Below are positions 44,326 to 53,526 of a stretch of 64,000 nt of DNA, piece by piece; the stretch's first letter is position 1; each line of letters begins with the position of its first letter. Under the pieces are notes generated by a model, which saw only the letters and a program-made list of their open reading frames with translations, was not told where the DNA came from and did not search any database. Made by a program: the position numbers and the translations under genes. This DNA comes from Caldilineaceae bacterium (GTDB taxonomy: Bacteria; Chloroflexota; Anaerolineae; Caldilineales; Caldilineaceae), in assembly GCA_019637685.1 (NCBI GenBank), contig JAHBVF010000010.1:1-64000 (forward strand), read 5' to 3'.

Positions 44326-47196
44326 ATGTCTTCTGTTTTTGAAAACCCGGCGGAATCAGTTGTGCAGCAAAGCACCGACGGCGTGATGGTTCTCGACCCC
44401 GACTGGACCTGCCTCTATGCGAATGAGGCTGCTGGCCGGCTGTGGGGTCGCCAGGCAAACGAACTAATTGGCGGCAACCTTTGGCAAAATAGCCCCACAT
44501 TGGTTGGCACGATGTTCTATGATGCCTGTTGTAAGGTCAGCGCTGAACGGATACCCATCCATGTGGAAGCGCAGCACGGACCCAAGAACTATTGGTTCGA
44601 GGCCCATATCTACCCACAGGGAGACGGGCGGATCACAGCTTTTTTTCGCAATGTGACGAGACGCCATCTGGCTGATATGGCCCTGCAGGCCAGCGAAGAG
44701 CGCTATCGCCTCCTCTTTGATAAATCACCTATTCCTATGGTGGAAGAGGATATGTCTGGCTTTCGCGAAAAATTATTGGGGTTAAAGAAGGCGGGTGTGA
44801 CTGATATCCCCGGCTATTTGGCCGCGCACCCGGATTTTCTCCGAGAGAGTTTCGCTCAAATTCGTGTTGTCGCGGCAAACCCCGCGGCGTTTGAACTCTA
44901 TCACATCGACAATCTGGATGGGTTGATCGCGCACTTCACCAGTCTGATCGAACAGAATAGCCAGCGAGAGTCTCTGCTTGCCTTTGATTACATTGCCGAG
45001 GGTCGCCTTCGTTTTACCTACGATGTGGTCAATTTTACGATGACTGGCAAACGGTTGGAACTGGAATTGCACTGGTCTGTTATGCCTGGCTCGGAAGAGA
45101 GCTATAGGCGGGTGTTGGTGGCGCTGGTGGATGTGACTGGCCGCAAGGAACAGGCGGCTGCGCTGCGCCACCAGGCCGTTGTGCTGGAGCAGATCAACGA
45201 AGCTGTGATTGTGCTTGACGAGAACTCTTTGATCCGCATTTGGAATCGGACTGCGGAACGTATCTATGGCTGGACAGCTTCGGAAGCGATTGGCCAAAGA
45301 CTCGCCAGCTTTTTGGCCACCCAGTATGAATCCTCTGATCGGGAAGAGGCAATGACTTTACTCACGGCCCACGGGCATTGGGAGGGCGAAGTTACCCAAA
45401 GACGCAAGGACGGAACGTTTGTGCCTATTCACGCGTCGGTTTCACTGATTCATAACGAACAGGGCGCTATGATCGGAATGGTTGGTGTCAACCGGGATAT
45501 CTCTTCTCTGCGCCAAAATGAAATTGCAATCCGCGCGGCCGAGCAGCGCTATCGTCACCTGTTCGATGAGGCTCCGGTGATGTACCTGACATTGAGTGCC
45601 AAAGATGCTATTCCCATTGTGCTGAATGTCAACCGGGCCTATTTGCAGGCAACCGGGTATACCCGGGAGGAAGTGATCGGTCATAGTAATATCGAATTCC
45701 TCGCGCCTGGCTTCCGTCAACCAGCCCAGGAAGCGTACGCTCAATTGGTGAAGGGGAAAGTGCTGGAGGGGGAGCAAAGATTGATCGCGCGTGATGGCAA
45801 ACGGATCGATACCTTGCTCCGCGCTGTGCCAGAGTACGATGCCCAGGGCAATGTGATCGGCGCGCTGGCGATGTATACCGACCTTACCCAGCGCAAAGCC
45901 GCGGAAAGACAGCAGGCCCGGGAAGCTGAACGGATGCAGACACTGCTGCACATTGCTTCCCGCCTGAATCGACAGTTGGACCTGGCGGGTGTGATGCGGG
46001 CTGTCTGCGAGGAGGTGTCCGTTGTCCTGGGTGTGCCGGGGGTTACGCTGAGTCTGGTTGACCGGCAACGGAACTGTTTTGTCCACGGCGCGGATATTGG
46101 GCTGGCTCCGAACTACAATCAATTGACCCAGCCAGTGCCTGTTCCCGACCATTTGAAGGGCGATCTGAGCAAAGTGGATCTGATTCGTTTGAACCCCATC
46201 GATCGTCTGATCGATTCGCCCAATTATGCAATGTATCTTGCCCAAGGGCTGGAAATGGCTGTCAATGTGTTGCTTGTGCGGGACAATCAATTGCTTGGCT
46301 CCCTCAATCTGCACATCACAGACGCGGAGCGGGGCTTTGACGCCAACGATTTTGCTCTGTTGCGGGGCGTGGCGGATATTGTGACGCAGGCAATGCTCAA
46401 CGGCCAATTGTGGGACGAGAGCCGGCAGCAGGCCAGCCAACTGGAGGATTTGGTGAAGGAGCGGACAGCCGATCTGGAGGTTGCGCTCTACGAAGCCCAG
46501 GCCGCGGATCGGATCAAATCCCAGTTTGTCAGCGACATCAACCACGAACTGCGCACGCCGTTGACAAACATTATGCTCTATCTCGATCTGTTGACCCAGG
46601 GGAAGCCGGAAAAACGGGACCAGGCCATTTCGATTATGCGCCGGGAAACCCTGCGTCTGCGCCAACTGATCGAAGAGGTGCTGGACCTTTCCCGCCTGGA
46701 CCTGGGCAAAATCGAAATGTATTTCCAGCCTATTTACCTCAATCATCTGATACAGGGATTGCTGGACGATCGGGCTGCTCTTTTGGAGCGCTCGCCTTTG
46801 CAGATTGTCTTCCGTGCCGAACAGAATTTGTCGGCCATCGCGGGAGATGAAGCGCTGCTCACACGGGTGATCACCAATCTGCTGGACAATTCGCTCAATT
46901 ATACGCAACAGGGCAGTATCGAGATTGCAAGCGGTCTGACTGGAGCAGAGGAGCGGGAATGGCAAACCGTCACCATCCGCGATACCGGGCCAGGCATTGA
47001 TCCCGAAGATCAGCCCCACATTTTCGAGCGCTTCTATCGCGGGCAGGCCGCCCGGCAGAGCGGCGCTCCCGGCACTGGTCTGGGGCTTGCCATTTCCCAG
47101 GAAATCGCGGATCGTCACGGCGGGCGCATAACCGTTGAAAGCCACTACGGCAGAGGCAGCGCCTTTACCCTCTGGCTACCCATAGGGGATGCTTAA
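44326..47196 (+). CDS. multi-PAS/GAF sensor histidine kinase
   Basis: A 956-residue soluble histidine kinase without membrane spans. It has about four PAS domains (roughly 11-115, 125-270, 280-395 and 400-520), a GAF domain (about 530-690), and a HisKA helix with phospho-acceptor His740 in INHELRTP. The ATPase part has NLLDNSLNY, DTGPGIDPED and GTGLGLAIS. The second PAS begins VEEDMSGFREKL, a variant seen in multi-PAS proteins. AAGGA lies 6 nt before the ATG. No response regulator is adjacent, so the partner is elsewhere. The signal is unknown, probably a cytoplasmic ligand or redox cue. Confidence 0.92.
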   Translation: MSSVFENPAESVVQQSTDGVMVLDPDWTCLYANEAAGRLWGRQANELIGGNLWQNSPTLVGTMFYDACCKVSAERIPIHVEAQHGPKNYWFEAHIYPQGDGRITAFFRNVTRRHLADMALQASEERYRLLFDKSPIPMVEEDMSGFREKLLGLKKAGVTDIPGYLAAHPDFLRESFAQIRVVAANPAAFELYHIDNLDGLIAHFTSLIEQNSQRESLLAFDYIAEGRLRFTYDVVNFTMTGKRLELELHWSVMPGSEESYRRVLVALVDVTGRKEQAAALRHQAVVLEQINEAVIVLDENSLIRIWNRTAERIYGWTASEAIGQRLASFLATQYESSDREEAMTLLTAHGHWEGEVTQRRKDGTFVPIHASVSLIHNEQGAMIGMVGVNRDISSLRQNEIAIRAAEQRYRHLFDEAPVMYLTLSAKDAIPIVLNVNRAYLQATGYTREEVIGHSNIEFLAPGFRQPAQEAYAQLVKGKVLEGEQRLIARDGKRIDTLLRAVPEYDAQGNVIGALAMYTDLTQRKAAERQQAREAERMQTLLHIASRLNRQLDLAGVMRAVCEEVSVVLGVPGVTLSLVDRQRNCFVHGADIGLAPNYNQLTQPVPVPDHLKGDLSKVDLIRLNPIDRLIDSPNYAMYLAQGLEMAVNVLLVRDNQLLGSLNLHITDAERGFDANDFALLRGVADIVTQAMLNGQLWDESRQQASQLEDLVKERTADLEVALYEAQAADRIKSQFVSDINHELRTPLTNIMLYLDLLTQGKPEKRDQAISIMRRETLRLRQLIEEVLDLSRLDLGKIEMYFQPIYLNHLIQGLLDDRAALLERSPLQIVFRAEQNLSAIAGDEALLTRVITNLLDNSLNYTQQGSIEIASGLTGAEEREWQTVTIRDTGPGIDPEDQPHIFERFYRGQAARQSGAPGTGLGLAISQEIADRHGGRITVESHYGRGSAFTLWLPIGDA

Positions 47197-47279
47197 GGCG
47201 CACCGCATCCCTGAACCCCAACATCTTTTTTGCACTTCTGCGGATGCCAGGGTTCTGGAGTGCGGTGACTGTCGCCTGT

Positions 47280-47984
47280 CTACCCCAATTCCATCTTCAC
47301 AACCCAGCCGGATGCCGCGTCGCAGTAGAGCATATCATCCCCCAGGGCTGTCATACAGTGGGGTTCCGGCTGGTCCTCGGGCACAGCAATGCGGGCCAGC
47401 TCCCGGCCATCCATCGCCAGTTTCAGGATCAGGCGATGCCCCGTATGGACTACCCACATCCCGTCCTCTTTCTGCACCAGCCCGTGGGCGCGGGGATAGG
47501 GCAGCTCAATTGTGTGCTGGACCGACCAATCGCTGATGCGCATACGCAGCAGCTTGGAATCCTTCAGCGCTTCCACCCAAATGTAACCCGGCTCAAACTG
47601 ATCGTACTCCGTTCCGTGGGTTCCCCCGCCGCCGGGGATGGGATAGCGGGCCAGTGTCGCGCCTGTGGCTGGGTCCACACGCAAAATTTCGCCTGAATGG
47701 GGGCCGGCGTCGCTGAACCGGGCAGGCCGCCAGAGGCTCGCGTCTCCATTGGCGGCCAGCCACAGAGAGCCGTCGCCCCAGGTCATCCCACTGGTGTTGG
47801 ACGATTCTGTGGGGATTTCCCGAAGCTGCCAGGGCACGTTGTAATAGGCAACGGGTTCGTCTATACGCACCAGTGCGGCCCGGTCTGTGATCTGATCGAC
47901 AATCCAGAGTCCTTCGTCGGTGGCTTGTATGGCATTGGGTACACCGTAGGGCGAACGGAAGAGTTTTGTATAGGTGACTTTCAT
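47280..47984 (-). CDS. beta-propeller-like protein (Vgb/SMP-30 type)
   Basis: A 234-residue protein of repeated blades: PNAIQATDEGLWIVDQ, GMTWGDGSLWLAANGD, YIWVEALKDSKLLRMRI and LVQKEDGMWVVHTGH. The pattern resembles streptogramin-lyase/SMP-30-like propellers, but it is short and lacks a secretion signal. The start at 47984 has AAGGA 7 nt upstream. The frame extends to 48404 over a repeat-rich spacer and the next gene, which is not credible. Its neighbour, an Ldh-type dehydrogenase, suggests a role in hydroxy-acid or sugar-acid use (inference). Confidence 0.7.
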   Translation of the reverse strand: MKVTYTKLFRSPYGVPNAIQATDEGLWIVDQITDRAALVRIDEPVAYYNVPWQLREIPTESSNTSGMTWGDGSLWLAANGDASLWRPARFSDAGPHSGEILRVDPATGATLARYPIPGGGGTHGTEYDQFEPGYIWVEALKDSKLLRMRISDWSVQHTIELPYPRAHGLVQKEDGMWVVHTGHRLILKLAMDGRELARIAVPEDQPEPHCMTALGDDMLYCDAASGWVVKMELG

Positions 47985-48096
47985 TGGGTGTTCCTTTTGG
48001 TTTATGGCAGATCGAAGGTTGCAAGTTGAAAGTGGCAAATGGCGGATGTTGGGTGGCAGTTGGGTTTCAACGCCACCCGCGAAATACCCAATATCT

Positions 48097-49140
48097 CTAC
48101 ACCGCAGGCACTGCCACGCCCACTTCCGCCGCGGCTTCGGCAATGCGCTCCCAGGTGGTCTCTTCCACAGGAATTCCGTCTGCGCTGCGGGTGGCCCGCG
48201 TATCTTCTTCGATTTCGCCTGGATAGTAGATTTTCTTGACGCCGGGCGCTTTGTTGGACGATTTGGCCCAATCGATGAGAATTTGTACTTCTTTCTTATA
48301 CTCATCCACGTCGATAAAACTGCTGATGTTGATGGCCAGGGCCAGAAAGCCGCTGCCGCCCCGGGTGGGATGCTCGCTGCTGCACCCGGCCCAGGAGAGG
48401 CCACCGGCGATGGCGTCGATCATCATTCCCAGCCCATAGCCTTTGTGCCCAGAGGCCCCGCCCAACGGCAGCATCGCGGTTTCGCCGACCCGGAAGAGGT
48501 TTGGCTCTCGCACTTCGTTGCCCTCGTTGTCGATCAGCCAGCCGGGAGGAACCTGTTGTCCTCTGGCGGAATAGACCTCTACTTTGCCCCCCGCGGCCAT
48601 ACTGGTGGTGATATCCAGCATCATTACCGGGCCGTTCTCCGAAGGCACGGCCATAGAGATTGGGTTGGGAGGCAGGCGGCGCGAAGTGCCGCCGAAGGGG
48701 ACTGTAAAGCGGCTGCCACCGTTCAGCAGCAGAATGCCGATGCAGTCTTGCTCCGCGGCCATAGGCGGATAGGCGCCCAGGCGGCCGATGTGGCTGCACT
48801 GGTGAACTGCCACCGCGCCGAAGGTTGTCTTTTTGGCCCGTTCGATTGCCATTTCCATTGCCCGGGTGCAGATGACAATGCCCTGGCCGCCCTCGCCGTC
48901 GATGACTACCGACGCGGGCGTCTCGCGCACAACTTTGAGCTCGCCTACAGGCACAATATTCCCCGCGGCGATGCTGCGAATGTAGCCAGGAATGCGGATG
49001 ATGCCGTGGGAATCGTGGCCGGTGAGATTGGCATCCACCAGGTGATCCGTGACAATGCGGGACTGATCCGCGGGCAGGCCCGCTGCTTCGAAGAGCGCGT
49101 AGCCATAGGCACGCATGGCGCTGTGTTGAATGTTTGGCAT
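48097..49140 (-). CDS. Ldh family (malate/L-lactate-type) oxidoreductase
   Basis: A 347-residue NAD(P)-dependent oxidoreductase of the malate/L-sulfolactate/ureidoglycolate family, distinct from classical lactate dehydrogenases. TGHDSHGIIR supplies a conserved His near residue 44. HQCSHIGRLG carries the catalytic His, and GGASGHKGYGLGMMID is the C-terminal signature. The substrate is a 2-hydroxy acid, not predictable further. The start at 49140 has AAGGA 9 nt upstream. Confidence 0.88.
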   Translation of the reverse strand: MPNIQHSAMRAYGYALFEAAGLPADQSRIVTDHLVDANLTGHDSHGIIRIPGYIRSIAAGNIVPVGELKVVRETPASVVIDGEGGQGIVICTRAMEMAIERAKKTTFGAVAVHQCSHIGRLGAYPPMAAEQDCIGILLLNGGSRFTVPFGGTSRRLPPNPISMAVPSENGPVMMLDITTSMAAGGKVEVYSARGQQVPPGWLIDNEGNEVREPNLFRVGETAMLPLGGASGHKGYGLGMMIDAIAGGLSWAGCSSEHPTRGGSGFLALAINISSFIDVDEYKKEVQILIDWAKSSNKAPGVKKIYYPGEIEEDTRATRSADGIPVEETTWERIAEAAAEVGVAVPAV

Positions 49141-49322
49141 GGGTGGCTATCCTTTGTGTGGGGGTGGGATCGATACAACGGGGGAAGTATAGCGGGAATT
49201 GGGGGAGAGGGCAACCGCAAAAAAACGGCTGGTACCGGAGATTTTGCCAGGAAAGTTCATCTCTCCTCCCTGCCCCTCCCCAGCTTAGGGAAGGGACTGT
49301 TAATTCGTTGACGAGGCAGCAG

Positions 49323-49362
49323 CTCCTCCCCCAAACCGGGGGAGGTTGGAAGGGGGTAAATC
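49323..49362. repeat. CTCCTCCCCC palindrome, second copy
   Basis: CCTCCCCC (49325-49332) and GGGGGAGG (49338-49345) form a palindrome, followed by TTGGAAGGGGGTAAAT. Same layout as 26176-26216: CTCCTCCCCCAA, a short centre, GGGGGAGG, then a GGGGGTAA tail. Confidence 0.6.
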
Positions 49363-49386
49363 TTTGCCAACCACACAAGAGTCGAT

Positions 49387-49527
49387 GACTCTACTGCAAA
49401 AAGCCCCTAAACTCACCGCGGAGTCGCGGGGAACGCTGAGGTTCGCGGTGTTTTTCCCTGAATCTCGCCGCGTTGCCTCCGCGCCCTCTGCGACTCCGCG
49501 GTGAAATTGACCTTTTTGCAGTAGACT
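49387..49527. repeat. MITE-like repeat, long copy
   Basis: A 141-bp element bounded by inverted repeats with core CTACTGCAAAAAG and CTTTTTGCAGTAG. The ends and several inner blocks match the 89-bp copy at 29238-29326. About 50 bp of extra interior sequence (CTGAATCTCGCCGCGTTGCC and following) is itself partly self-complementary, so the element can fold as one long hairpin. Confidence 0.75.
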
Positions 49528-49735
49528 ATTCGATTGAACCAGAGAAAAATCTGCGTTCTGGCTGGCCTTGGCTTCTCTCCCTCGATCATATACAATGCAT
49601 CACAAACTGTCTCGCCAGCCGGTAATGAAATACAGCCATCTCGACGTGCTGGGGCCACCCAGCTTGCGCAACATTTCTCAGCGATCTGTCCGTTCAACCC
49701 CAATATTCTAACGCCTGTATCTGCTGCCTGTTTTT

Positions 49736-50593
49736 ATGCCCACACCCTTTTTTCTCGGCACAGCTTCGTGGACTTTCCCTGATTGGCGAAGCGTCTTCTA
49801 TCCCGACGGCCTGGCAGACAAAGATCGTCTTGCCTGGTATGCCACCCAGTGCAATAGCGTGGAAGTCAACACCAGCTTCTACGGGTTGCCCGCGCCCTCC
49901 ACCCTTGTCCAATGGGTCGAGAGCGTGCCGCCCGGCTTTACCTTCAGCCTGAAAGCACCCAAACTTATTACCCACGAACGGCGCCTGGTGGATTGCAGGC
50001 AGGAGAGTCTGGCTTTTTTGGATGTGCTGCGCTCGCTGGGCGACGCGCTCGCGCCCGGCCTGCTTCAGTTCCCGCCCAGTTTCACCCGGGCGCGTGAGGG
50101 GCGGATTCTTGCCAATTATCTGGACTGGCTGGCTGGGGAACTGGACGGGTTGCCCCTGACAGTGGAGGTGCGCTCTTCTGATCTGATGACCCCCGCCTTT
50201 GCAAGCTTTCTCGTCGAGCGGGGGATGACGTTGGCTGTTGTGGAACGCACGGGAACCGACGATTTTTACCCGGCCTGGGAAGCATCGGCCGCGCCGTATC
50301 TCTTTGTGCGATTGATCGGCAACGACAGCGAACCCCCGAACAACGACCGGGACCTCCAACGCCCCCAGGAGGAAATTCTGGACCTGTGGGCGGCGCGCAT
50401 CGCTGATCTGCTGAAAAAGGGTGTGCCCGTCTATAGCTACACCCACAACACCCTGGAAGGCCACTCCCCTGCCTCTGTGCGCCGCCTGCGAGCGCGCATC
50501 CACGCCCGCTTCCCCCTGGCCGACTGGTCGCCGGAGATGGTTGCGACTGGCAGCGACGACCCAACATCCGCGGGGCAGCTCGCACTCTTTTGA
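49736..50593 (+). CDS. DUF72 domain protein (YecE-like)
   Basis: A 285-residue TIM-barrel protein of the DUF72 family. LGTASWTFPDWRSVFYP is the family N-terminus, VEVNTSFYGLPAPST and FTFSLKAPKLITHERRL follow, and VYSYTHNTLEGHSPASVRRL closes the barrel. Function is unknown despite wide distribution. The start has no Shine-Dalgarno. The gene ends 141 nt before the next plus-strand gene. Confidence 0.88.
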   Translation: MPTPFFLGTASWTFPDWRSVFYPDGLADKDRLAWYATQCNSVEVNTSFYGLPAPSTLVQWVESVPPGFTFSLKAPKLITHERRLVDCRQESLAFLDVLRSLGDALAPGLLQFPPSFTRAREGRILANYLDWLAGELDGLPLTVEVRSSDLMTPAFASFLVERGMTLAVVERTGTDDFYPAWEASAAPYLFVRLIGNDSEPPNNDRDLQRPQEEILDLWAARIADLLKKGVPVYSYTHNTLEGHSPASVRRLRARIHARFPLADWSPEMVATGSDDPTSAGQLALF

Positions 50594-50733
50594 GCTTTGG
50601 GATGGAACGGTCTTCGCCCCATTCTCATTCGTCAACTTCCTGCCTTAACCTCCTGCCTCCCACTTGCCAGAAACCCCCGCCAGTGGTACTTTATCAGCAG
50701 ACAATTGCCACCTTGCCAGAGGACACCCCAGCA

Positions 50734-52578
50734 ATGGATCGCACTACGCCCGCCGCGGGCAACGAAGAGATCGAGCTTTACATTCGCACCATCTATTCCC
50801 TGCTGCGCAGCAGTGGCCCCATTCGTCTGCGCAGTCTGGAAGAGAGCCACGTGGGTATCAATTCCAGCCTGCATCACCGGGCCGACGGTCTGGAGATTGA
50901 TGTAACCGCGCTGACCTACGCGGCCCTGCGCCTGCCCGCCTGCTTCCCGGATGTGTCGCTGGTGGTGATGGGGCAAATGGAGGAGGTCTTCCAGCGCAGA
51001 GGCTATCCGGATGTGGAGCAGTGGCGCAGCGTGGCGGCCCGTGCCCGGCGGCGCAAACTCTATTTCCACGAGACCCGGCGTATTTTGGCCGCTTTCATTG
51101 CCAGCGTCAGCGACATCGACGATATGGTTCCCACAATGGTCGCCTTTCAGATCGAGTGGAACAAACTGCACCAGAAACTCAACCCCGACCACCAGTTTCT
51201 GCAGGAATTGCAAGAGGTGGTCCAGACCGACGGGCCAGACGCGCGGCCCAGCGACAAGCGTCCTCTCGCCATCGGGCACTTCCTGACGCCGGAACGCAAG
51301 GAACGCATCCGCGCCCGCCTGGACCTTTCCGAAGGGGACTTCGAGACTTTGTGCCGTCTGTGGCCTGGCTGGGAACTGGTGGACAATTTGCACAAGGCTG
51401 CCACCCGGCGTATGGATACCCGCGTCAATGTGCTGGGCAGTGGGCTGAGCGATTATCGGCGTTCTGTGCAGATGTGGTGGCAGCGGCTGGACGCAACCCA
51501 CGAGTTCGACTTGGGTTCTCGCCCGATCTATTTTGTCAGCAGCAACACCCACAGCCTGGCAAACCTTTTTTCCGGCTTCATCCGCCAGGAAAGCAAAGCG
51601 ATCATCGACCTGATTTTGGCCGATCGTCCAGAGGGGCTGGACGACGAGTACCGCCGCCTGCTGGAGGAAGACCCCGACCAGGTCAGCAATTTGCTCTACT
51701 ACGCGTCCCGTTTCTATCTGGGCCACGGCCACCTGGGCCAGGAAGCCAGAACGCGCTTTGCCCAGTACGAGACAGACGCGGGTATGCAGCGGATGCGTGA
51801 TCCCCACTGTCTGGATGTGGAAGCCCAGGTGATTGAAATGGCAAAATTAAAACCCGACGCGCTGGACCCCCGTCTGGGCCATTTCAGCGACGAGGAGCTG
51901 GCCCTGCTCCGGGCCAGCGACGCCATTATTCTCAATATCGACTATCCCCTGGGCATGGCCGCCTATCACATTCTGAGCCAGGTCAGCACGGCTGTCAGCG
52001 ATCTGCTGGGTGTCTATATCATCGGCAAAGCCGCCACGCTCAATGGCCGGATCGGGGATGTGATGATCCCCAACGTCGTCTACGATGAACATTCCCAGAA
52101 CACATTCCTCTTTCGCAACTGCTTCTCCGCGGTGGATGTGGCCCCCTATCTGCGCTACGGCACTGTCTTTGACAACCAGAAATCCGTGACAGTGCGGGGC
52201 ACTTTTCTGCAGAACCGGGACTTTATGCACGTCTTTTATGAGGAGAGCTATACGGATATTGAGATGGAGGCCGGCCCCTATCTGAGCGCAATTTACGAGG
52301 ATATCTATCCCAAACGCCACCCGCTCAACGAGATCGTCAATATCTTTATCAACGCTCCCTATGACATCGGCGTTCTTCACTACGCCAGCGACACACCCAT
52401 CAGCCGCCGCCAGACGCTGCTGAGCAAAAGCCTGAGCTATCTGGGCGTGGATGCCACCTATGCCACAACTGTGCCCGTGGCCCAGCGCATTCTGCGCCAG
52501 GAGATTGCCCGGCAGGCGCGGCTCTCCCAATCCTCTCCATCGATCAGTCCGTCCGATTTTTCTGGAGACTACTTATGA
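50734..52578 (+). CDS. uncharacterised protein with nucleoside-phosphorylase-like C-terminal domain
   Basis: A 614-residue protein of a poorly described family (it resembles what is called DUF6909, from memory). The C-terminal third shows the landmarks of the PNP/MTAN superfamily in order: IIGKAATLNGRIGDVMIP (about 429-446), IEMEAGPYLSA (about 509-519, the ribose-contacting EME), and HYASDTP (549-555, with a likely catalytic Asp553). The first ~400 residues, rich in helices and Arg, match nothing I know. A nucleosidase or phosphorylase activity is inferred. The start at 50734 has AGAGGA about 10 nt upstream. It overlaps the SirB1-like gene by ATGA. Confidence 0.7.
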   Translation: MDRTTPAAGNEEIELYIRTIYSLLRSSGPIRLRSLEESHVGINSSLHHRADGLEIDVTALTYAALRLPACFPDVSLVVMGQMEEVFQRRGYPDVEQWRSVAARARRRKLYFHETRRILAAFIASVSDIDDMVPTMVAFQIEWNKLHQKLNPDHQFLQELQEVVQTDGPDARPSDKRPLAIGHFLTPERKERIRARLDLSEGDFETLCRLWPGWELVDNLHKAATRRMDTRVNVLGSGLSDYRRSVQMWWQRLDATHEFDLGSRPIYFVSSNTHSLANLFSGFIRQESKAIIDLILADRPEGLDDEYRRLLEEDPDQVSNLLYYASRFYLGHGHLGQEARTRFAQYETDAGMQRMRDPHCLDVEAQVIEMAKLKPDALDPRLGHFSDEELALLRASDAIILNIDYPLGMAAYHILSQVSTAVSDLLGVYIIGKAATLNGRIGDVMIPNVVYDEHSQNTFLFRNCFSAVDVAPYLRYGTVFDNQKSVTVRGTFLQNRDFMHVFYEESYTDIEMEAGPYLSAIYEDIYPKRHPLNEIVNIFINAPYDIGVLHYASDTPISRRQTLLSKSLSYLGVDATYATTVPVAQRILRQEIARQARLSQSSPSISPSDFSGDYL

Positions 52579-53477
52579 CAGATCACCTGCACCACTTTGC
52601 CAGAGAACTGGAAACCGAAACCGCCCACCCCGAACGGCTGGCCCTGCACATCGGCGGGCTGATCGATCCCGATTTGGATGTTGCCTATTACCTGGCGGGC
52701 TTGGACGCGCTGGCCGACGAAGCGGAGGATCGGCTGCTGCCGGACCTTTCCGGTGGCGATCTGGCCCACGCCTTGCTCAATGTGCTGGGCACACAGATGG
52801 GTTTCCAGGGCAATCAGGGCAACTATTACGATCCGGGCAACAGCTTTTTGCATCTGGTAATGGAAAGGCGCAAGGGGTTGCCCATCACTCTCAGCCTGCT
52901 CTATATGGCCGTGGCCCGGCGCATGGGCATCCACCTGGACGGCATCGGCTTTCCTGCTCACTTTATGCTTCGCTTTGCGGATGACAACGGAAGCTGGCTG
53001 ATCGATCCTTTTCACCGCTCGCTGGTGCAGGAAAACGACGTCTCTTCCTATCTGGCCGGTGTCTTCCGCCAGCCGGTCCAGCTCCATTCGGCCGTGACGG
53101 ACTACACTGTGTCCGCGCGGATGCTGCTCCTGCGCTTGCTGAACAACCTGCGCAATGTCTATCTCTCCAACAATATTTTCCCCCGTGCGCTCAATGTGCT
53201 GGATTATATGGTGGTGGTCGAACCAGCCGAGCCGGACCTTTGGCGGGATCGGGGGCTGCTGCACATGCAGGACGGTCAAATGCTGGCAGCCGAAGAGGAT
53301 CTGCGCAAATACTTTGCCCGGCGAGATCGACTGCATCTCTTTGTAGCTGAGGACGATAACGCCATCCCCGGCCTGCCAGGGATCGGCTGGGAAGGCGACC
53401 GCTCGCCCACCGGCGAAGAGCGGGAAGTAATGGCCGCGCTCAGCCACATTCGCTCTACTGTCAGCCGGTCGAACTAG
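52575..53477 (+). CDS. SirB1-like protein (transglutaminase-fold and TPR)
   Basis: A 300-residue protein with a SirB1/DUF1338-type transglutaminase-like core: GNYYDPGNSFLHLVMERRKGLPITLSLLY and MGIHLDGIGFPAHFMLRF. A TPR-like segment follows (ALNVLDYMVVVEPAEPDLWRD). The usual transglutaminase Cys is not at the expected place, as in other members, so catalysis is doubtful. It starts inside the preceding stop codon and is co-translated with the phosphorylase-like protein, suggesting a joint role. Confidence 0.85.
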   Translation: MTDHLHHFARELETETAHPERLALHIGGLIDPDLDVAYYLAGLDALADEAEDRLLPDLSGGDLAHALLNVLGTQMGFQGNQGNYYDPGNSFLHLVMERRKGLPITLSLLYMAVARRMGIHLDGIGFPAHFMLRFADDNGSWLIDPFHRSLVQENDVSSYLAGVFRQPVQLHSAVTDYTVSARMLLLRLLNNLRNVYLSNNIFPRALNVLDYMVVVEPAEPDLWRDRGLLHMQDGQMLAAEEDLRKYFARRDRLHLFVAEDDNAIPGLPGIGWEGDRSPTGEEREVMAALSHIRSTVSRSN

Positions 53478-53526
53478 CTGGTCGAATTAGCCGGTGAAAC
53501 CCGTTGGCAACCATAAGGAGGACCGT

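Larger units (their letters stand above)
49141..49735. other. repeat-rich divergent spacer (595 bp)
   Basis: Contains the upstream region of the Ldh-type gene, a CCTCCCCC palindrome with GGGGGTAA tail (49323-49362), and a 141-bp MITE-like element (49387-49527). No gene is supported; short frames across the repeat are not conserved. Confidence 0.6.
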
